A stretch of DNA of 34,593 bases from an alpha proteobacterium AAP38 (GTDB lineage: Bacteria; Pseudomonadota; Alphaproteobacteria; Azospirillales; Azospirillaceae), in assembly GCA_001296005.1 (NCBI GenBank), contig LJHR01000040.1, forward strand, positions 1 through 34,593. The letters run 5' to 3'. The notes beneath the pieces were generated by a model. The model saw only the letters and a program-made list of their open reading frames with translations. It was not told where the DNA came from and did not search any database. Below are positions 1-6,356 of the stretch, piece by piece. A program made the position numbers and the translations under genes. Position 1 is the stretch's first letter, and every line of letters starts with the position of its first letter.

Positions 1-626
1 CCCCCCGCCGTCACACTGAACGGCGGGTTCATCAGAATGACGCTCGGCCGCAGGTCCTGCGGCAGCAAGTCGTCGATTTGGCCGGCATCGTGCCCGAAGA
101 CTGCCGCAGTGGGAAACAGCCCCTGGAGCAGACGCCTGCGCCCCTCGGCGAGCTCGTTCAGGATCAGGCGGGCGCCGGCGATGCGGGCATGGATGGCGAG
201 CAGCCCGGTGCCGGCCGACGGCTCCAAGACCACGTCCGACAACCGAAGGTCAGCGGCGGCTGCGCATGCCAGGGACGGGGGCAGGGGAGTAGAGAACTGC
301 TGGCGCAGTTGGCTCTCCTCCGACCGCCGGGTCTGGGTTGGCACCAGTTTGGCCAGACGCTCCAACATGGGGAGCATGGCCACTGGCTCGCCGGCGCGCC
401 GTAGCATACCGGGCCCATGCTGGTCTAGGAACAGGACAAGGGCGGCTTCGCAGGCATCATAGGCCGACTTCCAGTCCCACAGGCCCTGGGCGTCCGATCC
501 GCCATGGGCCTCTTCCATGGCTGCCCGCAGAATGACGGCATCGACGCGGCCGCCGACATTCAGGGTGTTCAGGATCCGGCGTGCGGCATTCAGCAGCGGT
601 GAAGCGGGCAGGGGAGTGGTGATCAT
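1..626 (-). CDS. N6-adenine-type DNA methyltransferase, N-terminal part (probably a strawberry-notch-like methylase/helicase); runs off the window
   Basis: The reading frame is open from ATG at 626 to the window edge, giving the first 208 residues only. A GAGGA ribosome site lies 7 nt before the ATG. Residues about 134-142 (LEPSAGTGL) are the SAM-binding motif I, and residues 200-203 (NPPF) are the catalytic motif IV of amino-methyltransferases acting on adenine N6. The N-terminal ~110 residues are helical without a recognised motif, and QQFSTP just before motif I is typical of plasmid methylases fused to a strawberry-notch-type helicase. That fusion is inferred from family context because the C-terminal half lies outside the window. 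The leader carries the same ~33-bp motif as the ParB-like and DUF932 genes. The methylase call is strong; the helicase fusion is moderate. Confidence 0.8.
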   Translation of the reverse strand, partial: MITTPLPASPLLNAARRILNTLNVGGRVDAVILRAAMEEAHGGSDAQGLWDWKSAYDACEAALVLFLDQHGPGMLRRAGEPVAMLPMLERLAKLVPTQTRRSEESQLRQQFSTPLPPSLACAAAADLRLSDVVLEPSAGTGLLAIHARIAGARLILNELAEGRRRLLQGLFPTAAVFGHDAGQIDDLLPQDLRPSVILMNPPFSVTAG

Positions 627-673
627 GTTGGCGTCCTCGGAATGGAGTGCCGGCACCCTCCAGCGGTACCGGC

Positions 674-706
674 TCACCCCCTCCCTGCCGTCCTCCCACT
701 CTGCCG
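674..706 (-). repeat. Shared leader motif, copy A (before the methylase gene)
   Basis: This is one of three copies of a purine-rich (minus strand) leader motif containing CGGCAGAGTGGGAGG followed by GGCAGGGAGGGGGTGA. It ends 48 nt before the methylase start codon. The other copies are at 3544-3573 and 5167-5199, at nearly the same distance from their start codons. The shared position suggests a 5'-leader or promoter-proximal regulatory element rather than a random repeat. Confidence 0.65.
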
Positions 707-717
707 CCACCGCAGCG

Positions 718-1335
718 TCACGCCGCCAAGGTTGGCCCTGGCTGCAGGTCGATCTGCCGCCAGACGTCGGGTGCCCGGACGCCTCCCGCATAGCTCTCTT
801 GTTCCAAGGATCGGCAGCATAACCAGCGGCCCAGTTCGTCACGGTCCAGAAGATCGAAGGTCCAGCGCCTATGCGGCACCGGCCTGTCCGTGACCGGCTC
901 GCTATCCCTGGCGGTGAGGGTCGCAAAATCCTCGCGCTTATGGGCGCTTGGCTGAAAGCCATCGGCAAGCGTCACCGTTCCTGACACTGCCATGCTGCGC
1001 TGACGGGCCTCTTCGGGGAAGATCGCCGTGGTCAGTCGCGTGCGCGTCTGGCGGATGATGGCCTCCGGCGTCGTCTGTCGCATGCCCCCGAGGCGCAGCA
1101 TGCCGCCGGCCGCGTCGGCCGCAATCTTGGTCATCTCGGCGATGACCTCATAGCGCGCCCCGAACGCAACAGCTTGCCAGCGCCGCGCCCGCCGATTGCT
1201 GACGTCGAAGACATTGCTGCAACCGATCTGCGCGAGAAGCAGATACTGTGTCGTAGAACCTTCCCACGCGGAGACGTGGGGAATGCCTTCCGGGAACTGG
1301 ATGGCCTGCATTTCGAAGATGATGGAAGCGCCCAT
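718..1335 (-). CDS. Hypothetical plasmid protein, 205 aa
   Basis: The frame is open further upstream, but the start at 1335 (MGASIIFEMQ) is chosen because AGGAGG sits 5 nt before it, and the upstream extension is arginine/proline-rich shadow sequence overlapping the ParB-like gene. I do not recognise a family. The protein has no signal peptide or membrane segment. A basic stretch near residues 45-52 (SNRRARRWQ) and a C-terminal charged segment are visible. It lies 73 nt downstream of the ParB-like gene and 91 nt upstream of the methylase, all on the same strand, so it is probably co-transcribed with them. It is real by start signal and codon pattern; the function is unknown. Confidence 0.7.
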   Translation of the reverse strand: MGASIIFEMQAIQFPEGIPHVSAWEGSTTQYLLLAQIGCSNVFDVSNRRARRWQAVAFGARYEVIAEMTKIAADAAGGMLRLGGMRQTTPEAIIRQTRTRLTTAIFPEEARQRSMAVSGTVTLADGFQPSAHKREDFATLTARDSEPVTDRPVPHRRWTFDLLDRDELGRWLCCRSLEQESYAGGVRAPDVWRQIDLQPGPTLAA

Positions 1336-1408
1336 GATGGCCTCCTGTCTGGACAGTTCTTCAAAGGGAACGGGGCCCGACCTGCTTTCGCGCGGCCGGG
1401 CCAGCCAC

Positions 1409-3490
1409 TCATTCAGCGGCGATCGCAGGGGGCAGACCCTCGACGGGAGCCGCCTCCGCGTCATCGGCACCATCGGCATCACCCGACAGGAAAGCGGGCA
1501 ACGCGTCCTCCTCGTCCTCTGACGCCGTCTCGGTCTCAACCGCGTCCGGCCCAAGGCGCAGGGCCAGGGGAACCCAGCCGGTGTGCGCAAGCAGGCGCTC
1601 CGCCTCCGCCGCCATCGGCCCCTTCTTCATATGCTCAATGCGCCCGGCCATATCAGCCCCACAAGCCTCGCGAACAGCGCTCTGGATGTGCCCCTTCGTG
1701 ACCCGCTCCAGGTAGTTCGCCCTTGTCGGCCGCCACTCGCTGGACATGTCGAAGGCAATGCGTTCGGCGATGGGATCGGCGGGTGCGGCGGCATCAAGCC
1801 GAGCGGCGACGGTGATCCCATAGCTCAAGAGGTGCGCCAGCAGCGCAAACTTGGCGTCCATTTCCAGGCCTTCGACCCAGGCCAACACGTCATCAGTCTG
1901 CACCTGGCTCCGCCAGTGCTGGTCGCGCTCCTCGATCGCCAAGGCGCTGTCCAGATCCTGCATCCCAGGAGCGGTGACCGGCAGATAGCCGTCCCCGACC
2001 CGAACGTCCAGCATGTCCTTGCTCCGCCGCACATATCGCCGAACCACAAGTTGGGCCAACATCACGTTGAAAGCGACGTCAGGATGCTGGGCGAAGGCAT
2101 TGCGCATGCCGATGGTTCGCGTGGCACCAAGCTCGGAGACGAGCGTGCTGGACAGCGGCCGCTCGACATTCTCCATCTCCTCGGGGTCACCGGTGGGCGC
2201 GGCCGCCGCATTGTCGAACGTTCGACAATCCGCGCCCACATCGTCCGCCCTGTCACTGATCGCCGCTTCCGGCTCTTCCTCCTGAACCTCGTCCTCCGGC
2301 CGGACAAAGCCCTGGCGGAGGTTCAGCTCACCCTCGCGGGTGATCGACACGAAGCAGCCGGCCATGACCATCTCGTCTGGCAGATAGCTCCCGCCCTTGT
2401 CTTCCAAGGCCTGGATCTCTTCCTCCAGCTCGGCGAGGTAGGCGTCCGCCTCGGGACCCAGGTCCTCGTCCGCGTCAACCTCCGCCAAAAGCTCGTCGCG
2501 CTCCGCATTGAGCGCCAAGAGCCGCTCCTGCTCCAACTCATCTCGGCCGCTGGCGACCAGCTGCCGGAGGCCGTAAGTCGCGTCGAATGGGAAGTCCGTT
2601 GCAGCCTCAACCCATGCCCATCCCTTGGCCTTCAGCGTGTCCGCGACCTCTGTCAGCTTCGCTTGGACCAGCCCATTCAACAACACGACATCGACGCACC
2701 ATGCCTCGTCTTCGGTCGAGAATAGGTCGCGGTCCACACGTCCGCCGGCTGCCTCATATGCATCCAACGTGACGAACCGTACCCGCTTGTCAGAAGCCTT
2801 GATCGACTTCTCTATCAAGCGGCGGCGGATCTGCGGGGGCGTCCGATCAAAGTGACCAAGGTTGCGGATGGTCTCCCATACCTGAAGCTGGCGGTCCTGG
2901 TCCTCCGCCAGTGCGAAGGCCATGACCTGATCCAATTGGATCTCACCCGCCTGGTACATATCGAGGATGTCCGGCGCCACCCCGGCCAGTCTCAGACGTT
3001 GCTTGACGATCTCTGCCGTGACGAAGTGGGTAGCGGCGATGTCCTCGACGGACTGCCCTTCGTCACGCAAGGTTTTAAAGGCGCGGAACTGGTCCAGCGG
3101 ATGAAGAGGCACGCGCATCGCATTCTCCGCGAAGCTGTCGTCTGCCGCACTTCCGCCAACTTTCACGACCACCGGGATCAGCGACTTCTGGTCGAGGTCG
3201 CCGGCACTGACAAGGAGCTGAAGCGCGCGATAGCGACGACCACCGGCTGGCACTTCGTAGACACCGCTGGGTGACCCGTCTTCGTTGGGCACCATACGGA
3301 CGTTGAGCGATTGCAACAGTCCTCGGCGTTTGATATCAGCCGCGAGTTGCTCGATGCTGACGCCGTTCTGGATGTTGCGGACGTTTCGCTGGCTCAGCAC
3401 CAAACTATCGAAAGGAACGTTCGTGGCCTGTGGCAGGGCGATGACGTTGCTGGCTTCGTTTGCCGGCTTGGCGGTACGACGACGGCTCAT
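1409..3490 (-). CDS. Large ParB/RepB-like N-terminal-domain plasmid protein, 693 aa
   Basis: The start at 3490 (MSRRRTAKPA) has AGGAG 8 nt upstream; an earlier in-frame ATG at 3547 lies inside the shared leader and is unlikely. Residues ~24-130 form a ParB-type N-terminal domain with RNVRNI near 35-40, a GGRRYRA box at 83-89 (GERR in classical ParB) and ENAMRVPLHPLDQ at 122-134. A helix-turn-helix-like segment follows at about 145-170. The remaining ~500 residues are acidic and unlike partition ParB. Such large ParB-like proteins are common on alphaproteobacterial plasmids beside DUF932 and methylase genes. A true parAB pair exists at 7874-9789, so this is probably a regulator or nuclease-like DNA-binding protein rather than the partition protein. 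The gene contains one copy of the 20-bp palindrome and has another ~110 bp upstream of its start. Confidence 0.8.
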   Translation of the reverse strand: MSRRRTAKPANEASNVIALPQATNVPFDSLVLSQRNVRNIQNGVSIEQLAADIKRRGLLQSLNVRMVPNEDGSPSGVYEVPAGGRRYRALQLLVSAGDLDQKSLIPVVVKVGGSAADDSFAENAMRVPLHPLDQFRAFKTLRDEGQSVEDIAATHFVTAEIVKQRLRLAGVAPDILDMYQAGEIQLDQVMAFALAEDQDRQLQVWETIRNLGHFDRTPPQIRRRLIEKSIKASDKRVRFVTLDAYEAAGGRVDRDLFSTEDEAWCVDVVLLNGLVQAKLTEVADTLKAKGWAWVEAATDFPFDATYGLRQLVASGRDELEQERLLALNAERDELLAEVDADEDLGPEADAYLAELEEEIQALEDKGGSYLPDEMVMAGCFVSITREGELNLRQGFVRPEDEVQEEEPEAAISDRADDVGADCRTFDNAAAAPTGDPEEMENVERPLSSTLVSELGATRTIGMRNAFAQHPDVAFNVMLAQLVVRRYVRRSKDMLDVRVGDGYLPVTAPGMQDLDSALAIEERDQHWRSQVQTDDVLAWVEGLEMDAKFALLAHLLSYGITVAARLDAAAPADPIAERIAFDMSSEWRPTRANYLERVTKGHIQSAVREACGADMAGRIEHMKKGPMAAEAERLLAHTGWVPLALRLGPDAVETETASEDEEDALPAFLSGDADGADDAEAAPVEGLPPAIAAE
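2210..2229. repeat. 20-bp perfect palindrome, copy 1 (inside the ParB-like gene)
   Basis: ATTGTCGAACGTTCGACAAT is a perfect 20-bp palindrome within codons of the ParB-like gene (residues CRTFDN). The same 16-bp core is found at 3604-3619 and 5225-5240 and nowhere else I could find in the window. Confidence 0.8.
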
Positions 3491-3543
3491 GTTTCGTGCT
3501 CCTGGATCTGGGCGCTGGGAGCCTCTCTCCCAACTTCTGCCCT

Positions 3544-3573
3544 TCACCCGGCTCCTGCCGCCCTCTCACTCTT
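3544..3573 (-). repeat. Shared leader motif, copy B (before the ParB-like gene)
   Basis: This is a variant copy of the leader motif (minus strand AGAGTGAGAGGGCGGCAGGA, then CCGGGTGA), placed 54 nt before the ParB-like start codon. The palindrome at 3604-3619 lies about 30 bp further upstream. This arrangement matches copy C before the DUF932 gene. Confidence 0.6.
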
Positions 3574-3603
3574 CCCTTGCAGCTTCACCCCGCAGCCCCA
3601 GTC

Positions 3604-3619
3604 TGTCGAACGTTCGACA
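3604..3619. repeat. 16-bp palindrome TGTCGAACGTTCGACA, copy 2 (upstream of the ParB-like gene)
   Basis: This perfect 16-bp palindrome lies 114 bp before the ParB-like start and just downstream of the 72-aa gene. Its position upstream of a leader motif suggests an operator or a protein-loading site. The binding protein is unknown; the ParB-like protein or ParB are the obvious candidates. Confidence 0.75.
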
Positions 3620-3700
3620 AACCACAGATGCGCCGGCCTGCCAAAAGACGAAGGCCGCAGAACGTTGTCGTCCTGCGGCCCAATGCGGTGTTTCATCGTC

Positions 3701-3919
3701 TCAGGTGAAATGCCCATGGGGACCACCCATGCACCCGGTCATTGGAATACCGGGCACTGCGGACGGGTAGCCGTGTCTTGCATCCTCGCGGCCAGCATCG
3801 AAGGCACGGTGCAGGTCCCACCTCAACTCCCATTCCACAGCGAACGCACCAAACTCGTATCCTCGTTGATACGCTTCACGGCGTTCAGCCGCCTCACCTT
3901 GCGCACCAGCGTTTCCCAT
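3701..3919 (-). CDS. Small hypothetical protein, 72 aa
   Basis: ATG at 3919 is preceded by AAGGAG with 8 nt spacing, and the gene begins 14 nt after the DUF932 stop, which argues for co-expression. The protein is rich in charged residues at its N-terminus (QGEAAERREAYQRGYEFG) and Gly/Pro-rich near its end (GGPHGHFT). The Arg/Glu/Tyr pattern suggests a short amphipathic helix. There is no signal peptide, membrane segment or recognised domain. It is supported by start signal and operon position rather than by homology. Confidence 0.6.
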   Translation of the reverse strand: MGNAGAQGEAAERREAYQRGYEFGAFAVEWELRWDLHRAFDAGREDARHGYPSAVPGIPMTGCMGGPHGHFT

Positions 3920-3933
3920 TGTGGCAGCTCCTT

Positions 3934-5112
3934 TTAAGCGCTGACGCGCGACATGAGCGCCTGCGCCCGCTTCTCCTGGTCCAGACGCGCATCCTGCTGG
4001 GGAACCGAACGTGCCCGGGCCGTGATGCCCTGGACAAAATCCAGAATGCTCTCGGGGGGCCGCCCCTCTTCCCGGACCACAGTCTCAATGATTTCCCTGG
4101 TCTCCCTGGCGCCGAAGCCCCGCCCGATCAGGAAGTCACGGCGCTCATCATCGGTGCGCGCAACCACTGCCTCGCGGGCCGCCTTGATCCCGCGAACGAA
4201 GCCCTGCGGGCTGCTGTTGGCGAAGTGCTCCAGCGCCGGGGCCGCCTGGGCGCTGAAGCGGCTCCCAGCGAATTTCGTGTGGCGGATTCTAAGCTGCTCG
4301 AACTGCTCCATACCCCAGATGCAGCGGTTCTGGCAGACTCCACGCAGATAGAAGGTGGCGATTCCCAGCGCACGTGACCCGACCTCGCTATTCCAGGCGT
4401 AGAAGCCCCTGAAATAATAGTCGGGGTCGCCGTTCGGCAGGCGACCCGCTTCGATGGGGTTCTGGTCGTCGACAAGGAAAACGAAGACATCGCGGTCACT
4501 GGCATACAGCGTCGTCGTGTCCTTGGTGATATCGACGTGGGGGTTATAGCGCATGCTGCTCCAGTCGATCTGGCCTGGCACCTTCCAGCGCGTATCCCCG
4601 ACACCATTGCCGGCGATGCGCTGGATGGCCTCCACCAGCTCGGCATCCCAGACCCGGCCATAAGTCTCCGACGTCGCACAGCGAAGCTCGGGCCTTCCAT
4701 CGTCGAACGTCATGGTCTTGATCAGTTCGCGACGATCAGACACCAGCCCGTGCTGCAGATTTATTGCCGCCAGCGTCGCCGGTAGCTCCCGCAGATAGCC
4801 CGCCGGGGCCTGCACCAGGCTGCACAACTGCCCGAAGGACCAATTCGTCGGTTCGACGGGGTTCTGCTCTTGCGGCAGATAGAGCGAAATCTTGTCCGGG
4901 TCGGTGCGGCTGGTCTCCAACCGGATCTTGTCCGCAGACACCGAACGTACATCGGCTATCCGCCGGCGCCGATCGACCGCATCGTAGAGACTATTCAGGT
5001 CCAGGAAGCGCTGGTCCTCGGGACGGCTCCACCACTGGCTGGAGACGGCCGTGCTCATCGTGCCGCGCGTCGGGTCGATCTTGAAGCTGCCGGGGGGGTG
5101 CATGGCATTCAT
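3934..5112 (-). CDS. DUF932 family protein, 392 aa
   Basis: The protein starts at 5112 (MNAMHPPGSF) with GAAGGA 8 nt upstream. It shows the layout of DUF932 plasmid/phage proteins: an N-terminal segment ending in WSFGQLCSLVQAPAGYL (residues ~90-110), a central ATSETYGRVWDAEL segment, a core with FVFLVDDQNPIE and FRGFYAWNSEVGSRALG, and a cysteine pair in GVCQNRCIWG. The biochemical function of DUF932 is not established. These proteins are usually found on plasmids and phages near ParB-like genes, as here. The leader carries motif copy C and palindrome copy 3, so this gene and the ParB-like gene are probably controlled together. Confidence 0.8.
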   Translation of the reverse strand: MNAMHPPGSFKIDPTRGTMSTAVSSQWWSRPEDQRFLDLNSLYDAVDRRRRIADVRSVSADKIRLETSRTDPDKISLYLPQEQNPVEPTNWSFGQLCSLVQAPAGYLRELPATLAAINLQHGLVSDRRELIKTMTFDDGRPELRCATSETYGRVWDAELVEAIQRIAGNGVGDTRWKVPGQIDWSSMRYNPHVDITKDTTTLYASDRDVFVFLVDDQNPIEAGRLPNGDPDYYFRGFYAWNSEVGSRALGIATFYLRGVCQNRCIWGMEQFEQLRIRHTKFAGSRFSAQAAPALEHFANSSPQGFVRGIKAAREAVVARTDDERRDFLIGRGFGARETREIIETVVREEGRPPESILDFVQGITARARSVPQQDARLDQEKRAQALMSRVSA

Positions 5113-5166
5113 AGCGAAAATCCTTCTCAGGCTAACCGCGCGTTGCTCTCTCGCCCCGCGCCAGGT

Positions 5167-5199
5167 TCACCCCTCCCTGCTGCCCTCCCACTCTGCCGG
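5167..5199 (-). repeat. Shared leader motif, copy C (before the DUF932 gene)
   Basis: On the minus strand this reads GGCAGAGTGGGAGGGCAGCA followed by GGGAGGGGTGA, and it ends 55 nt before the DUF932 start codon. It is nearly identical to copy A over 30 positions. As in copy B, a TGTCGAACGTTCGACA palindrome lies about 25 bp further upstream. Confidence 0.65.
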
Positions 5200-5223
5200 C
5201 ACGGCCGCGCCACCGGCGACGGA

Positions 5224-5241
5224 TTGTCGAACGTTCGACAA
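5224..5241. repeat. 18-bp palindrome, copy 3 (upstream of the DUF932 gene)
   Basis: TTGTCGAACGTTCGACAA is a perfect 18-bp palindrome 112 bp before the DUF932 start, almost the same distance as copy 2 from the ParB-like start (114 bp). The equal placement supports a regulatory role at both promoters. Confidence 0.75.
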
Positions 5242-5328
5242 AAGCTGCACGAGGGATCGTCACCCGAATGGGCGGAAACCCGCTGGCGGGGTTCCGTGAA
5301 GCGGCTGTCGGCCGCGGAATAGAGCCCG

Positions 5329-5438
5329 GTCACGCAACGCGTGACGCGCCCGTTGCTTTTCCTCCTTGGAACTACCGTGACGGCATTGATAGTCACGCCA
5401 CTTGAGCGGATATTCCGTGACACATAAGAACGTCACGG
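5329..5438. promoter_or_regulatory. Cluster of three GTGAC/GTCAC inverted repeats (candidate operators)
   Basis: Three inverted repeats are visible. Site 1 is GTCACGC-AAC-GCGTGAC (5329-5345). Site 2 is CGTGAC-N10-GTCACG (5376-5397). Site 3 is CCGTGAC-N10-GTCACGG (5415-5438). Sites 2 and 3 have the same half-site and the same 10-bp spacer, as expected for a dimeric regulator. Site 3 ends 9 bp before the start codon at 5448, so binding there would block that gene. The 10-mer TCCGTGACAC of site 3 recurs inside the initiator gene at 10343-10352. Confidence 0.6.
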
Positions 5439-5447
5439 TACATAGCC

Positions 5448-5924
5448 ATGCCTGCGAACAGCAACGATCGTCGACGTCTGCCGGCCGGGCAGACCGCCTT
5501 GACCCCCGCCGAACGGCAGACGCGGCGCCGGGAAAAGCTGCGACAGGAAGAGCAAGACCGATGGTGGGCAGCGGAGCAGGAGTGCCGGGCCGCTGAAGAT
5601 GCTGTCGAACAGGCGGATATGGCCAGCGAAGCGGCCTGGGGCCCCGTCAACGCGATCGCCGAGAGGATTGCCCAAGAACTGAAGGCTATCACCGACGCCG
5701 TTGACCTGGCTGCCACCGGCGGCCAGCTGGACGCGCATGTGCTTGCGCAGCGACAGTAGGTGGTCAACACCCTCTTCACGGAACATGCGGAAGCACTGGC
5801 CCAGAAGCGCGATGCCCAGGAAGCCTATCGCGCGGCCGTCCAGCGCCGCGATCTTGCCTGGAAGGCCATGGAAACGATCGAAAGGCAGCAGGACCGGCGG
5901 CGCCGGCGGAGTGTCAGCCAGTGA
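5448..5924 (+). pseudogene. Coiled-coil-like plasmid gene interrupted by an in-frame amber codon
   Basis: From ATG 5448 the frame runs 103 residues to TAG at 5757-5759, then continues in the same frame without another stop to TGA at 5922-5924. Both halves have the same Ala/Glu/Gln/Arg-rich helical composition (AERQTRRREKLRQEEQDRWW before, EALAQKRDAQEAYRAAVQRR after), as in one long coiled-coil protein of about 157 residues. The next gene starts with GTG at 5921, overlapping the distal stop by GTGA, which fits an original gene ending at 5924. The amber codon follows CAG and could come from a single CAG-to-TAG change. Either the gene is broken, a shorter product is made, or the amber is suppressed. 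There is no clear ribosome site before 5448. The family is not recognised. Confidence 0.6.
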
Positions 5925-6352
5925 CGGATGCCCCCCTACTGCACCTGGTCGCCTGCGTCAAGGTCAAGCGACCGGTCCCGGCAGCCGCCCGAGACCTCTA
6001 TTGTTCTGACTGGTTCGTGAAGGCCCGACGCTATGTCGAGCAGCGCACCGACCATTGGTACATCCTGTCAGCCAAGTATGGCCTTGTCGGCCCAGGCGAC
6101 GTCATCGCCCCCTATGACCTCACGCTGAACAAGATGCCCGTGTCGGAACGACGCGAGTGGGCAGCCCGCGTTCTGCAGCAGCTCCAGGGGGTCCACTACC
6201 CTATAGATGCACCCGTGGTGGTCCTCGCCGGCCTGAACTATCGGCTGCCCCTGACACCCTGGCTCGGACAGCGGGGCGTTGTGCCGATGATGGGCCTTGG
6301 GTTCGGCCACCAAAAGTCCTTCCTCGACCGCCCGGTCCAAACTGAACGGTGA
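5921..6352 (+). CDS. DUF6884 (YaaA-like) protein, 143 aa
   Basis: It starts with GTG at 5921, overlapping the upstream frame by GTGA. The sequence has the DUF6884 layout: an N-terminal strand with a cysteine (HLVACVKVKR, residues ~8-17), then ARDLYCSDWFVKARRYVE (~23-40), and the signature WYILSAKYGLVGPGDVIAPY (~46-65). A later strand VVVLAGLNYR and a C-terminal GLGFGHQKSF loop complete it. DUF6884 is related to the YaaA peroxide-stress family, but its role on plasmids is unknown; these proteins are often in plasmid and phage accessory regions. It ends 4 nt before the convergent DUF1173 gene. Confidence 0.75.
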   Translation: MTDAPLLHLVACVKVKRPVPAAARDLYCSDWFVKARRYVEQRTDHWYILSAKYGLVGPGDVIAPYDLTLNKMPVSERREWAARVLQQLQGVHYPIDAPVVVLAGLNYRLPLTPWLGQRGVVPMMGLGFGHQKSFLDRPVQTER

Positions 6353-6356
6353 CCCC

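Larger units (their letters stand above)
5113..5447. other. 335-bp divergent intergenic region between the DUF932 gene and the amber-interrupted gene
   Basis: No gene is seen here. The left part holds the DUF932 leader, motif copy C (5167-5199) and palindrome copy 3 (5224-5241). The right part holds three inverted repeats built from GTGAC/GTCAC (5329-5438). It presumably contains divergent promoters, but no confident -35/-10 pair could be assigned. Confidence 0.6.

Noticed and set aside
1583-2725. Long plus-strand open frame of 380 codons opposite the ParB-like gene
   Set aside because: It is the antisense shadow of a GC-rich gene with a recognisable ParB domain; it has no ribosome site and no recognisable domain.
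3544-3726. Possible 60-residue minus-strand gene between the 72-aa gene and the ParB-like gene
   Set aside because: It needs a GTG start without a ribosome site and reads through the palindrome and leader motif, which are better explained as regulatory DNA.
5225-5240. LexA (SOS) box reading of TGTCGAACGTTCGACA
   Set aside because: The Gram-positive type has CGAAC and GTTCG separated by four bases, and the alphaproteobacterial type is GTTC-N7-GTTC; neither spacing fits.
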